A DNA stretch of 64,000 nucleotides from Hyphomicrobiales bacterium (GCA_900470775.1 UCBZ01000034.1:1-64000); one strand, 5' to 3'; shown: positions 8,328-16,831, counted from the first letter of the stretch. Notes: generated by a model from the letters alone, not told the origin. Numbers and translations: made by a program.

Positions 8328-9096
8328 TGTTTGTGGAGCAATCGGGTTTGCCCTTGCGCTGGCATGCTTCGTCCTCCAGCCCAGCCCCGCCTTCGCCGAC
8401 ATCAAGTCGGGTACCGAATTCCTCTCCCCCGACATGCGCCGCCAGCAGGCCGACGAGACCCGCAACCCGGCCTTCTTCTGGGTCGAGCAAGGTCGCGAGT
8501 TGTTCAGCCGGAAGCCGACGCCGGATGGGCAGGCCTGCGCCTCCTGCCATGCCGAGCCGCAGCAGAGTCTGCGCGGCGCCGCGACGCATTATCCGCAGGT
8601 CGATGCAGCCAGCGGCAAGCTGCTCAACCTCGAAGGCCGGATCGAGCAATGCCGCGTCGAGCGGCAGGGACAGCCGGCCTTCGGCTATGAAAGTCCCGAG
8701 CTTCTGGCGATGACGGCCTATCTCGGCTCGCTTTCACGCGGGCTGCCGATGGATGTGAAGACCGATGGCGCGGCAAAACCCTATTACGAGGCGGGCAGGG
8801 CCTTCTTCGAGCGCAGGCAGGGCCAGCTCAACCTGTCCTGCCAGCAATGCCATGACGGCCTCGTCGGCCAGAAGCTGCGCGGCGACACGATCAGCCATAG
8901 CGCCGGCACCGGCTACCCCGCCTATCGGCTCGAATGGAACGATGTCGGCTCGCTGCACCGACGCTTGCGCGCCTGCTCGCTCGGCGTCCGCGCGACGCAG
9001 TTCGATTACGGCTCGCCGGAATATCTCGCGCTGGAGCTTTTTCTCGCCGGGCGGGCGAGAGGGCTGCCGGTGGAGACGCCGGGAATCCGGCGTTAA
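8284..9096 (+). CDS. soxA: diheme c-type cytochrome SoxA
   Basis: From ATG 8284 the product has 270 residues with a hydrophobic signal segment ending near SPAFA. Heme sites are CASCH (Cys85, Cys88, His89) and CQQCH (Cys186, Cys189, His190). Cys231 in RRLRACSLG matches the conserved active-site cysteine that becomes a heme-ligating persulfide in SoxA. SoxA with SoxX forms the enzyme that links thiosulfate to SoxY. The start is uncertain: the frame stays open upstream, with ATG 8188 after a TGAGG box, and a dispersed palindromic repeat (8212-8327) lies in between, so the first residues of either version derive from repeat DNA. It is the last gene of the plus-strand operon, and soxB, soxCD and soxR are not in the window. 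Confidence 0.9.
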   Translation: MDPGFPLRYVRDDSRVCGAIGFALALACFVLQPSPAFADIKSGTEFLSPDMRRQQADETRNPAFFWVEQGRELFSRKPTPDGQACASCHAEPQQSLRGAATHYPQVDAASGKLLNLEGRIEQCRVERQGQPAFGYESPELLAMTAYLGSLSRGLPMDVKTDGAAKPYYEAGRAFFERRQGQLNLSCQQCHDGLVGQKLRGDTISHSAGTGYPAYRLEWNDVGSLHRRLRACSLGVRATQFDYGSPEYLALELFLAGRARGLPVETPGIRR

Positions 9097-9126
9097 CTCA
9101 AGCCCGTCTTGGTTCGGAAACACCGC

Positions 9127-9228
9127 GTCATCCTGGACAAGCGGCGCAGCCGTGCAGCTCCGGGATCCATCGGAGGGCTCAACGCTCTACGATGGATCCC
9201 GGGACGACCTTCGGTCGCCCAGGATGAC
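9127..9228. repeat. palindromic repeat between convergent soxA and cytochrome c genes
   Basis: The outer arms GTCATCCTGG (9127-9136) and CCAGGATGAC (9219-9228), and the perfect inner arms CGGGATCCATCG (9161-9172) and CGATGGATCCCG (9190-9201), form a long stem. It is of the same kind as the element at 8212-8327. It lies between two converging genes, where it can act as a bidirectional terminator. Confidence 0.7.
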
Positions 9229-9247
9229 GGTGCGTATCCTGCTGTCC

Positions 9248-9640
9248 TCAGAGCTTCTTACCGTCCTTGTCGAACTGCTTGAGATAGGCGGTGAGGTCCT
9301 TGACCTCCTGCTCGTTCTTGATGCCGGCGAAGATCATCTTGGTGCCGGGCATCTTGGCCTTCGGGTCCTTGATGTAGTCGGCGAAGACCGCGTCGTCCCA
9401 GGTCAGGCCGGCCGCCTTGTTGGCGGGCGAGTAGCTGTAACCCTCGATCGAGCCGGACTGGCGGCCGAACAATCCGTTCAGCATCGGGCCGATCGTGTTC
9501 TTCGCGGTTTCGCCGAGCTGATGGCAGGCGCGGCACTTGTTGAAGGACCGCTCGCCGGCGGCAACGTCCTGAGCATGGGCGGAGGTTCCAAGCAGCAGGG
9601 CTGCGGCAAGGATCGAGGCGCTGGCAAGTATTGCTTTCAT
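9248..9640 (-). CDS. small soluble class I cytochrome c (c2/c550-like)
   Basis: A 130-residue periplasmic electron carrier. A cleavable signal peptide (residues 1-23, ending SAHA) precedes the heme site CRACH (Cys36, Cys39, His40). The axial methionine is probably Met102 in GTKMIFAG, in the usual class I cytochrome c2 setting (NTIGPML, GYSYSPAN and GLTWDD are family blocks). It follows fccB by about 36 bases on the same strand and is probably the electron acceptor for the flavocytochrome, and possibly for SoxAX, passing electrons to a terminal oxidase (inference). Confidence 0.92.
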   Translation of the reverse strand: MKAILASASILAAALLLGTSAHAQDVAAGERSFNKCRACHQLGETAKNTIGPMLNGLFGRQSGSIEGYSYSPANKAAGLTWDDAVFADYIKDPKAKMPGTKMIFAGIKNEQEVKDLTAYLKQFDKDGKKL

Positions 9641-9676
9641 GGTCTTTCCTTCGTCGGTCAGGAGGTTTTGCGCCCG

Positions 9677-10954
9677 TCAGGTGAACATGTCGGCGCAGAT
9701 GGCGTCGTACCAGGCGATGTTCTCGGCCTGGGTCTGCCTGCGAATCTCGGCGCTTTCGCCCGGCTGCGAGATGAAGGTCTCGACCGCGGCAATGCGGCCG
9801 TCCTTCGGCTCGTAGCGGCCGCCGACCTTGATCGCGTCGTCGGTGTCGACCAGGCTCCAGCAGGTGTTGAGATAGCGCGCCGGGAAGGTCTGGGCGCCGA
9901 CGAGCTCCCCGCGCAGGACCATCGCCGCGACCTTGGCCTGGTTGTTGGCGGAGAAGGCCGATTTCGGCATGTCCCCGGCATTGCAGGCATCGCCGAGCAC
10001 GACGATGTCGCCGTCGACCACGGACTTCATGGTCGCCGGGTCGATGGCGCAGTATCCCCCGGCCGGGGCGAGGCCCGCATCGCGCGCGATCGCACCGGCC
10101 ATCTGCGCCGGGATCACGTTGACGAAGGCGCAGTTTTCATAGGTCTCGAAGCCGGTGACGACGGTGCCTGTCCTCGGATCGACTGATGTGATGCCGTCAT
10201 GCACCTTAGGGCCGAGCCATTCGATCATGGCGCTATAGCGCTTCTCCCAGTCGGGCATGAACACGCCTTGCTTGGAGAAGCTTTCCTTGGGATCGAGGAT
10301 GACGATGCGGGCCTTGTTGCGGCCGCTCTGCTGCAGCACATGCGCGAACATCGAGGCGCGCTCATAGGGGCCGGGCGGGCAGCGATAGGGATTGGGCGGG
10401 GCGATCATCACGATCGTGCCGCCATCGGGCACGGCGTCGAGCTTCTCGCGGATCAACTGCGTCTGCCGGCCGGGCTTCCAGCCATGCGGCATCGCCTCCT
10501 CGGCCTCTTTCGACCAGCCGGGCACGGAATCATAGTTCAGGTCGATGCCCGGCGAGAGCACGAGCCGGTCGTAAGGCAGGCGCCGGCCATCGCTCAGCAC
10601 GACCTCCTTGCGGTCGCGGTCGATCTGCGTGGCGCGGCTGCGGACGAGCGCGATGCCATGGGTCGAGGCGAGAGCGTCGTAGCGATGGACGATCTCCTCA
10701 TAGCGCTTGAAGCCGCCGATGAAGAGATTGGAGTGGAAGCAGGTCTGGTAGGTCTCGTTCTCCTCGACCAGCGTCACCGCAATCGCGCCGGCACTGTCCT
10801 TCGCGAGATACTTGGCCGCCGTCGCACCCCCCGGCCCGCCGCCGACGACCACGACGCGCGGTTTCGCCTGTCCGAGGACGGCGGGCGCAGCCAGCGTTCC
10901 CGCCGCGAGCACGGCACTGGTGCCTGCCATCCAATCGCGTCGCGTCGGTTTCAT
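9677..10954 (-). CDS. fccB: flavocytochrome c sulfide dehydrogenase, flavoprotein subunit (FccB/SoxF-like)
   Basis: A 425-residue FAD enzyme with a twin-arginine signal (RRDWMAGTS) followed by the FAD-binding VVVVGGGPGGATAAKYL. Two conserved cysteines, in YQTCFHS and YRCPPGPYER, fit the redox-active pair of sulfide dehydrogenases of the FccB/SQR family. It should oxidise sulfide in the periplasm and hand electrons to the cytochrome subunit encoded just upstream. ATG 10954 is preferred because GGAGGA lies eight bases before it. A GTG at 10969 is the other possible start. It lies in a minus-strand operon with fccA and a soluble cytochrome c. Confidence 0.9.
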   Translation of the reverse strand: MKPTRRDWMAGTSAVLAAGTLAAPAVLGQAKPRVVVVGGGPGGATAAKYLAKDSAGAIAVTLVEENETYQTCFHSNLFIGGFKRYEEIVHRYDALASTHGIALVRSRATQIDRDRKEVVLSDGRRLPYDRLVLSPGIDLNYDSVPGWSKEAEEAMPHGWKPGRQTQLIREKLDAVPDGGTIVMIAPPNPYRCPPGPYERASMFAHVLQQSGRNKARIVILDPKESFSKQGVFMPDWEKRYSAMIEWLGPKVHDGITSVDPRTGTVVTGFETYENCAFVNVIPAQMAGAIARDAGLAPAGGYCAIDPATMKSVVDGDIVVLGDACNAGDMPKSAFSANNQAKVAAMVLRGELVGAQTFPARYLNTCWSLVDTDDAIKVGGRYEPKDGRIAAVETFISQPGESAEIRRQTQAENIAWYDAICADMFT

Positions 10955-10973
10955 CGGCCTGTCCTCCACGCGT

Positions 10974-11345
10974 TCACGGCTTCGCCACCAGAGCGCCGAA
11001 ATAGGCGGCGAGCGCAGTCATCTCGTCGCGGCTCAGCCTTGCGGCGATGGTCTGCATCGTTGGGTTGTCGCGCTGCTTGCGGCCATAGGCGTCGAGCGCG
11101 GCAACGAACTGCTCCTCCGGCCAGCCGATGATCGGCGGGATGCCGCCGCTGCCGCGGCCGGAGAGCTGGTGGCAGCCGGTGCATTCGGCGGCGAGATATT
11201 CGGCCAGCGCCCGGTCCCCGGCGGCCTCGCCAGGCGCGGTGGCAAGCAGAAAAGCCGCGACGCCCGTCAGGGCAAACCCTGCGGGACGTCGCGCATGCCG
11301 CCATCTCGTCCTGTGCCTGCCCAACCCGGGCTCTCCCATCGTCAT
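10974..11345 (-). CDS. fccA: flavocytochrome c sulfide dehydrogenase, cytochrome subunit (FccA-like)
   Basis: A 123-residue monoheme cytochrome c with an N-terminal signal or anchor segment (FALTGVAAFLLATAPGEA), heme site CTGCH (Cys55, Cys58, His59) and a likely axial Met97 in NPTMQTIA. It matches the cytochrome subunit that binds FccB: short, with the IPPIIGW and MTALAAYFG blocks. The frame is open further upstream to 11393, but ATG 11345 or 11339 gives a sensible signal peptide. It is the first gene of the fccA-fccB-cytochrome c unit. Confidence 0.85.
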   Translation of the reverse strand: MTMGEPGLGRHRTRWRHARRPAGFALTGVAAFLLATAPGEAAGDRALAEYLAAECTGCHQLSGRGSGGIPPIIGWPEEQFVAALDAYGRKQRDNPTMQTIAARLSRDEMTALAAYFGALVAKP

Positions 11346-11542
11346 CGTCCACCTGTCGCCCGGCCTCCGCTGCGCAAAGCAGCAGAGTGGCAAGGCGGGA
11401 TGATGGAGCCGGACTCCTTTTTGGAAGAGTTCTCAGGTTCCGTCTTTCACGATCCTGTCAGAGGTTCGCGAGCAAGGGCGGCCGCCGCAGATCCAGTCAG
11501 CCCTGCGCTGGTCGGGAGGCACGCGGGAATGTTTGAGAGTGG

Positions 11543-11782
11543 CTACGGAGCATCAAGCTGAGCGGTTTGGTCAGGCTTGGCCCGATACGCCTCCGGGATG
11601 ACGAAAACCCGATCGGCACGAGCATAGCCGCCATCGGCGACCTCCTCGATCAGCACCATGGTGTGCGGCCTCGCGGCTTCCGAGAAATACTCGACCAGCA
11701 AGTCCGTTACCCGATGGGCGATCTGCTCCTTCTGAGCCCGGCTGAGCGCGGCTTCGGGCGTCTTGATGTTGACGAATGGCAT
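11543..11782 (-). CDS. 4-oxalocrotonate tautomerase family protein
   Basis: A 79-residue tautomerase-fold protein beginning Met-Pro, so Pro1 becomes the catalytic N-terminal base after Met removal. The family pattern MPFVNIKTPEAALSRAQK is clear, and the following helix matches the usual 60-80-residue subunits that assemble as hexamers. It tautomerises enol-keto intermediates, but the substrate is unknown. It is on the same strand as, and about 100 bases downstream of, the metallo-hydrolase gene, and may share its LysR-controlled promoter. Confidence 0.85.
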   Translation of the reverse strand: MPFVNIKTPEAALSRAQKEQIAHRVTDLLVEYFSEAARPHTMVLIEEVADGGYARADRVFVIPEAYRAKPDQTAQLDAP

Positions 11783-11884
11783 GCGGCTGTCCTTTCGGGA
11801 CGAGGTTTTTGAGAGTGCGAGCCTGGCTCGCTGCGGCTGTCGAGGTGGCTAGGCGTCAGCGCCTCGCCGGCAGTGGCGGGACCG

Positions 11885-12874
11885 TCAGAAACGCCAATTG
11901 GCGGGCACCCAGGCGTAGCCGTGGTCGATCTTCAGCATGCGGCCGAGACCCGGAAACGGATAGTGGAAGCCCAAGACCAGCATCTGCTCGGCTGCCGCCC
12001 GGTCGAAGATGCGCCGACGGATCTGCAGCGCGGCCTCCTGATCGCGGTCCGGGCCGGGTCGCCATGGCCGATCAATGTTGACGACCGGATGGTAGGCGAG
12101 GTCGGTTGTCAGCAGCAGCTGCTCGTCGCCCGAATGGACCAGGAAAGCGACCATGCCGGGGGTATGGCCCGCAGCCGCGATGGCTGTCAGGCCGGGCAGG
12201 ATCTCCCCGCCAGGCTCATAGAGCTCGATCTCCCTGGCGATCGGCTCGACGCTGCGCTTGATGGCCGCGCCGAAAAAACGACGCCGAAAATCCTCCGGCA
12301 CGGGCATGTAGGACAGGTCGGGGTCGCCGCTGACGAAGAAATCCCAGTCCGCCTTCGGAGCGAACACCTGCGCACGCGGAAACGCCTTGCCACCATCGGC
12401 CGTTCGCAGGTTGCCGACATGGTCCGGGTGGGTGTGAGAGATGACGATGGCGTCGATATCGTTGGCGCTCAGGCCGATCGTCGCGAGATTGGCGAAGACC
12501 CTGCCGGCATTCGGTCCCATCGTGTCGCCGGCGCCTGCTTCCAGCAGAACCCGCCTGCCGCCTGCTTCAAGCAGGAGCGTGTTGAGGTTCAGGGTCAGAT
12601 GATCGGTTGGCAGGAAGGCGCGTCGCAGCGCCGTCTGGAGTTCGACTTCAGGGGCATCGCCTGCATAAATCCGGGGCGGCCCTCCGATGACCCCGTCGCT
12701 GAGTACTGCCGCGCGAATGTCGCCGATGCGGAACTGATAGACGCCGGCATTGCCTGGGGGACGCACGACCGGCTGGTCAACGGCTCTGCCTGTGCCGAAG
12801 GCTGGCGCGAGGCCGGCTCCCGCCGTTGCAGCAGACAGCATGATCGTACGGCGGTTGATGGTCAGGCGGCTCAT
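11885..12874 (-). CDS. MBL-fold metallo-hydrolase with Tat-like signal
   Basis: A 329-residue metallo-beta-lactamase-fold hydrolase. The zinc motif HTHPDH is at 147-152, preceded by the strand DAIVISH, with later metal His/Asp candidates in AAGHTPGM and TTDLAYHP. The N-terminus INRRTIMLSAATAGAGLAPAFG looks like a twin-arginine signal, so the enzyme is probably periplasmic. The overall pattern (LEAGAGDTMGPNAG before the metal motif) is that of the lactonase/methyl-parathion-hydrolase-like branch. Divergent from a LysR gene 108 bases away, which is the likely regulator. Confidence 0.88.
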   Translation of the reverse strand: MSRLTINRRTIMLSAATAGAGLAPAFGTGRAVDQPVVRPPGNAGVYQFRIGDIRAAVLSDGVIGGPPRIYAGDAPEVELQTALRRAFLPTDHLTLNLNTLLLEAGGRRVLLEAGAGDTMGPNAGRVFANLATIGLSANDIDAIVISHTHPDHVGNLRTADGGKAFPRAQVFAPKADWDFFVSGDPDLSYMPVPEDFRRRFFGAAIKRSVEPIAREIELYEPGGEILPGLTAIAAAGHTPGMVAFLVHSGDEQLLLTTDLAYHPVVNIDRPWRPGPDRDQEAALQIRRRIFDRAAAEQMLVLGFHYPFPGLGRMLKIDHGYAWVPANWRF

Positions 12875-12982
12875 GTCGTGCGTTCCCGTCAGCTGGTCCG
12901 GTTTCGTCCAGCCAAGATGACAGCGGCTCAGCGCGCAGATAAGACTTGCAGATCCGATCAGCTTGTTAAGGCATGCTTTGCA

Positions 12983-13879
12983 ATGAGCGCTGTTCGCCTC
13001 GACAGCCTGGAGGCCTTTACTGCGATCGTCCGCTGCGGCGGCTTCCGTGCTGCAGCCAGGGAGAGGCAGGTTTCGTCATCCGCGTTGAGCCAGACGGTGG
13101 CCTCCCTGGAAGAGGCGTTGGGAATCCGGCTTCTGAACCGAACGACGCGAAGCGTGGCGCCGACCGAGGCCGGCGCACGCCTTCTCCAGCGACTTGGACC
13201 GGCCCTTCGGGACATTCACGACGCGCTCGGCGATCTCGATCTGCTCCGGGACACACCTTCGGGCCTGATCCGGATCAACGCCCCGGCCCCGGCGGTGGAT
13301 CATGTCCTATGTCCCCTCGTGTTCGATTTCATGCGTCTCTATCCCGACGTGAAGGTCGAACTCGTCAGTGACGGCGCGCTGGTCGATATCGTCGAGCAGG
13401 GCTTCGATGCCGGCGTCCGCTTCGGGCGGCAATTGGCGCAGGACATGATCGCCACAGCGCTCGGGCCGGCATTGCGATATGTGATCGTGTGCTCGCCGGC
13501 CTATCTCAAGACGCGGGAAAGACCCTCCTGTCCGCAGGACCTGATCGCGCATGACTGTATAGGCCGCCGTTTTCCCGGCGGAACGATCGCCTCCTGGGAG
13601 TTCGAGAAGGAGGGGGAGGCGTTGGAGATCGTGCCCCAGGCGCGGCTCACGCTGGGCTCGGCGCATCAGGAGCTTCAGGCTGCGCTGGCGGGGCAGGGGA
13701 TCGCCCACGTCTTCGATGACTATGCCAGGCCGTTTTTGAACGATGGCCGATTAATCGAGCTGATGCCCGACTGGAGCCGCAAGCTGCCGAGCTGGTACCT
13801 CTACTATCCCAACCGCCGGCACCCGAGCGCTGCCATGCGTGCGTTTCTTGATCATGTCAGGTCCCATTCCGTGGCATAG
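12983..13879 (+). CDS. LysR family transcriptional regulator
   Basis: A 298-residue LysR regulator. The N-terminal winged helix-turn-helix runs from about residue 4 to 64 (DSLEAFTAIVRCGGFRAAAR, then SSSALSQTVASLEEALGIRL), and the periplasmic-binding-like effector domain fills the rest. ATG 12983 is chosen because it starts exactly at the conserved LysR N-terminus. The longer open frame upstream runs antisense through the metallo-hydrolase gene and is not coding. The gene is divergent from that hydrolase and probably controls it. Confidence 0.92.
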   Translation: MSAVRLDSLEAFTAIVRCGGFRAAARERQVSSSALSQTVASLEEALGIRLLNRTTRSVAPTEAGARLLQRLGPALRDIHDALGDLDLLRDTPSGLIRINAPAPAVDHVLCPLVFDFMRLYPDVKVELVSDGALVDIVEQGFDAGVRFGRQLAQDMIATALGPALRYVIVCSPAYLKTRERPSCPQDLIAHDCIGRRFPGGTIASWEFEKEGEALEIVPQARLTLGSAHQELQAALAGQGIAHVFDDYARPFLNDGRLIELMPDWSRKLPSWYLYYPNRRHPSAAMRAFLDHVRSHSVA

Positions 13880-13916
13880 CCATGGCGCATGGCGCTCCAG
13901 ATCGGTGCCTGATCCG

Positions 13917-15071
13917 TCAATCGAACTCCTTGCGGAATTTCTCGCTGACGGTGGCCGACTGACGGAAGCGGCCGATGGAAAATGGGTCCAGCGGCGTCGG
14001 CGTCGCGCCGTCGATGATCATCTCGCTGAGGCACAGGCCCACGCCGGGGCCGATCTGGAAGCCGTGGCCGCAGAAGCCGAAGGCGTGGAACAGGCCGGGC
14101 GTCGTCTCGCTCGGCCCGATCACCGGAATCATGTCGGGCAGATAGGCCTCGATGCCGGACCAGACGCGGATGACGTGGCAATGCGCGAGCATCGGCGCGA
14201 CCCGTGCCAGCGCCCTCATCGCCGCGAGCGTCTTGGCCGGAGGCACCGGCGCCCGGTTCGCGACGGGATCGGCCGCCGTACGCGGGTAGCCGGCGAGGAT
14301 GATGTTCCCGCGCGGGATCTGCCGGAAGATCACCGAGCCGTCGATGGCCTGCACCGAGGGCTCGATCATATAGGGGAACGGCTCGGTCACGAACTGGGGC
14401 GGGCCGGCGGGGAAGACCGGCGCGGACTCGCCGAAACGCTCCGCGATCTCCAACGCCCAGGCGCCGGCGCTGTTGACGAGGGCGCCGCAACTCAGTGTCG
14501 CGCCATCCGCCAGGGACAGGACGAAGCCATCGCCGCGGCGCTCGACGCCACGGACGCATGTGTTCTCGCGGACGATAGCCCCCTGCCTTGCCGCGGCGCG
14601 CATGATGGCAGGGGTGGCGAGGCGCGGATTGGCCGTGGCGTCGCGGGCGGAGAAGGTGGCGGCGACAGCGCATTCGCCGAGCCAGGGCCAGCGTCGCTTG
14701 AGATCAGCCGGGCCGAGGCGCTCGATCCTGAGCCCATAAGATTCGGAAACCTCCGCATAGCCCTCAAGCTTGGCGTGCTCCTCTGCATCATAGGCGAGAT
14801 AGAGATGGCCGGCCTGCTCGAACTCGCAATCCTCGCCGATCAGCGCGTCGAAATCCTCCCACAGCGCCTGGGATCGCAAAGACAACGGGTACTGGCCGGG
14901 AAAGCGGCCCTGGAGCCGAAGGTTCCCGAAGTTCACGCCGCTCGACTGCGCGCCGACCACGCCTTTTTCGAGCAAGGTGACGCGCTGGCCGCGCCGCGCC
15001 AGGAAGAAGGCGGTCCAGGCGCCGATCAGCCCGCCGCCGATGATCGCGACATCGCTCGTGCGGTCGCTCAC
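13917..15071 (-). CDS. FAD-dependent oxidoreductase (DAO family), beta subunit of an opine/amino-acid oxidase-type complex
   Basis: A 384-residue D-amino-acid-oxidase-fold flavoprotein with the N-terminal FAD motif VAIIGGGLIGAWTAFFLARRG and the C-terminal CGHGFQIGPGVG. The GTG start at 15071 overlaps the stop of the upstream subunit (GTGA). In octopine/nopaline oxidase, hydrogen cyanide synthase (HcnC) and D-hydroxyproline dehydrogenase-type complexes, this subunit oxidises the C-N bond of the substrate. The three genes (2Fe-2S protein, pyridine-nucleotide-type flavoprotein, DAO flavoprotein) occur here in that arrangement. The substrate is unknown, and the nearby CoA-linked genes make an N-substituted or secondary-amine carboxylate plausible. 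Confidence 0.88.
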   Translation of the reverse strand: MSDRTSDVAIIGGGLIGAWTAFFLARRGQRVTLLEKGVVGAQSSGVNFGNLRLQGRFPGQYPLSLRSQALWEDFDALIGEDCEFEQAGHLYLAYDAEEHAKLEGYAEVSESYGLRIERLGPADLKRRWPWLGECAVAATFSARDATANPRLATPAIMRAAARQGAIVRENTCVRGVERRGDGFVLSLADGATLSCGALVNSAGAWALEIAERFGESAPVFPAGPPQFVTEPFPYMIEPSVQAIDGSVIFRQIPRGNIILAGYPRTAADPVANRAPVPPAKTLAAMRALARVAPMLAHCHVIRVWSGIEAYLPDMIPVIGPSETTPGLFHAFGFCGHGFQIGPGVGLCLSEMIIDGATPTPLDPFSIGRFRQSATVSEKFRKEFD

Positions 15072-16432
15072 GTCGGATATCCGGCGGCCGCAAGTGCGAT
15101 CGGCTTGATCGGGGCCTGACCGCGCAGCCGGCCGGCAAGGGCACCGTCCTGTCCCGCCTCTGCGGCCACGATCTCCTGCAAGGCGGGGCCGCAGACACGG
15201 CCCTGGCAGCGGCCCATTCCGCAGCGCGTCATCGCCTTGACCCGGTTGACCTCGATCGGGCCGAATTCCCGGCACATCTCAGCCCGCACCGCGCCGACCG
15301 TCACATTCTCGCAGCGGCACAGCGTCACGGAATCGGACAGGGCGGCGATCTGCGCGGTCGGCCAGGCGAAAGCACGCGCCAGCCCGCGTTGAAAATTGCG
15401 CAGACGCTTCACCCTCCGCGCCAGCCGCCTCACCACCTCGATATCCTGCGGGTGGCTGAGATCGGAAAGGATCGCGTGGGCGGCCAGCGCACCGCTCGCT
15501 TCGGCGGCGTCGGCGCCACCGATCCGCACGCCATCCCCGGCGAGATAGAGACCGGGCCGGGCACGCCCCAGGCCGTCGATCTTCGGCAGATGCAGCCTGA
15601 AGCCGGGGTCGTAGGCGAACTCCGCCCGCGCGAGGTCGGCGAGTTGCGTCTCCGGCTTCAGGCCGTATCCGAGCGCGACCGCGTCGCAAGCGAAGCGGTG
15701 TTCACGGCCGCGCTTATCGCGCAGCACCAGAGCCTCGACCCGGTTCTCACCCTCGACGGCGACAGGGGTTACGCCGTGCAGCATCGGCGTGCCCGCGCGC
15801 AGCGACGCGGCCATGTACCAGATGCCCCGCCGGAGCGTCCGCGGAGCCCGCAGCAGCGCCGGCAGCGCGGCGACCTTGGCGGCCAACGGCGTCGTATCGG
15901 CGATGACTGCGATCTCCGCACCCATGTCGCGATACTGCTTCGCGGCGAGCGCCAGCAGGGGCGAGGAACCCAGGAAGGCGACGCGGCTTCCGATCAGGCA
16001 ACCCTGATCCTTCAGCGCGACCTGCGCGCCGCCGAGCGTGAACACACCGGGCAAGGTCCAGCCGGTCAGGGGCGCGACCCGGTCCATCGCGCCGCTGGCG
16101 ATCAGCAGCTTGTCGAAATCGAGTGTCTGGGCTTGCCCATCCCGCAGCAGGTGCAGCTGGCTGCCGTCGATAGCCCAGACCAGCGTGCGCGGCCGGTAGT
16201 CGATCTTCGGCCGCAACATCTCAAAACGGCGATGCAACGCCGTGTATTTCCCGGCCTCCGAGCCCATCAGCCTGTTCATGTCGAGCGCAAGATCGTCGGC
16301 CGGGCGCCGATAGCCTTGTCCGCCCGCCTGCGCGCCCTCGTCGATCAGGACGGGCCTCAGCCCCTTGGCGCAGAGCACCTCGGCTGCGCTGATGCCGGCC
16401 GGGCCGGCACCGATGATGACGATGTCAGCCAT
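15068..16432 (-). CDS. FAD/NAD(P)-binding oxidoreductase with C-terminal BFD-like [2Fe-2S] domain (opine oxidase alpha-like)
   Basis: A 454-residue flavoprotein. Residues 1-30 carry the dinucleotide motif IVIIGAGPAGISAAEVL, a second nucleotide-binding region lies near RVAFLGSSPLLALAAK, and the C-terminus has a BFD-like iron-sulfur site with CRCEN and RCGMGRCQGRVC. This layout is the alpha subunit of octopine/nopaline oxidase and the HcnB subunit of hydrogen cyanide synthase. ATG 16432 overlaps the last codons of the upstream ferredoxin-like gene by eight bases, and the gene's stop overlaps the DAO subunit start, so all three are translationally coupled. Confidence 0.9.
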   Translation of the reverse strand: MADIVIIGAGPAGISAAEVLCAKGLRPVLIDEGAQAGGQGYRRPADDLALDMNRLMGSEAGKYTALHRRFEMLRPKIDYRPRTLVWAIDGSQLHLLRDGQAQTLDFDKLLIASGAMDRVAPLTGWTLPGVFTLGGAQVALKDQGCLIGSRVAFLGSSPLLALAAKQYRDMGAEIAVIADTTPLAAKVAALPALLRAPRTLRRGIWYMAASLRAGTPMLHGVTPVAVEGENRVEALVLRDKRGREHRFACDAVALGYGLKPETQLADLARAEFAYDPGFRLHLPKIDGLGRARPGLYLAGDGVRIGGADAAEASGALAAHAILSDLSHPQDIEVVRRLARRVKRLRNFQRGLARAFAWPTAQIAALSDSVTLCRCENVTVGAVRAEMCREFGPIEVNRVKAMTRCGMGRCQGRVCGPALQEIVAAEAGQDGALAGRLRGQAPIKPIALAAAGYPT

Positions 16433-16739
16433 GGCCACCGGCCATCGGCTGCGGGTCGGCAAACAGGGTCATCCCGTCGGCGACCGGCGTGGTGCAGGCC
16501 CTGAGCCTGCCGTCCTCCGCACTCCAGACCCAGCAATCCTGGCAGGCGCCCATCAGGCAGAAGCCGGCACGCGGTTCAGCCCCGAATTCCAGCCGGCGGA
16601 TCAGGGCTCCGCTCTCGAGCAGTGCCGCGAGCACGCTGTCGCCGATGGTCGCCCGGATGACCGTGCCTTCGAAGCTGAGCGTCGCTGGCTGTCCGGCGCG
16701 GATTGCGACGCGGCGGAACTGGGCCTTCGGAGCGTCCAT
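16425..16739 (-). CDS. (2Fe-2S)-binding protein, small subunit of opine oxidase-type complex (HcnA-like)
   Basis: A 104-residue ferredoxin-fold subunit with Cys ligands in FCLMGACQDCW and a further Cys in LRACTTP. Proteins of this size and pattern are the small subunit of three-component amine/opine dehydrogenases, relaying electrons from the flavins. It is first in the three-gene minus-strand operon. Its promoter lies in the 92 bases shared with the convergently placed end of the IclR gene, where a motif resembling one in the IclR promoter is found (16776-16794). Confidence 0.88.
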   Translation of the reverse strand: MDAPKAQFRRVAIRAGQPATLSFEGTVIRATIGDSVLAALLESGALIRRLEFGAEPRAGFCLMGACQDCWVWSAEDGRLRACTTPVADGMTLFADPQPMAGGHG

Positions 16740-16775
16740 GTCGGGAACTCGATATTTATCTCAATGCAATAAGAG

Positions 16776-16794
16776 TTCGCGAATATTGATAAGG
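16776..16794. promoter_or_regulatory. candidate IclR operator upstream of the oxidase operon
   Basis: TTCGCGAATATTGATAAG lies 37-55 bases upstream of the oxidase operon start codon. A close relative, TTCGCGCAGAATATTCAATAG, occurs in the IclR/enoyl-CoA hydratase divergent promoter. Both combine TTCGCG with an AATATT core in an otherwise GC-rich region. Confidence 0.4.
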
Positions 16795-16831
16795 CAGTCG
16801 TCGCGCTGTCAAGCGCCTCCTGGCTTGCGGC

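Noticed and set aside
11873-12982. 370-codon N-terminal extension of the LysR frame at 12983
   Set aside because: It runs antisense through the metallo-hydrolase gene; LysR proteins begin at the conserved residue encoded at 12983.
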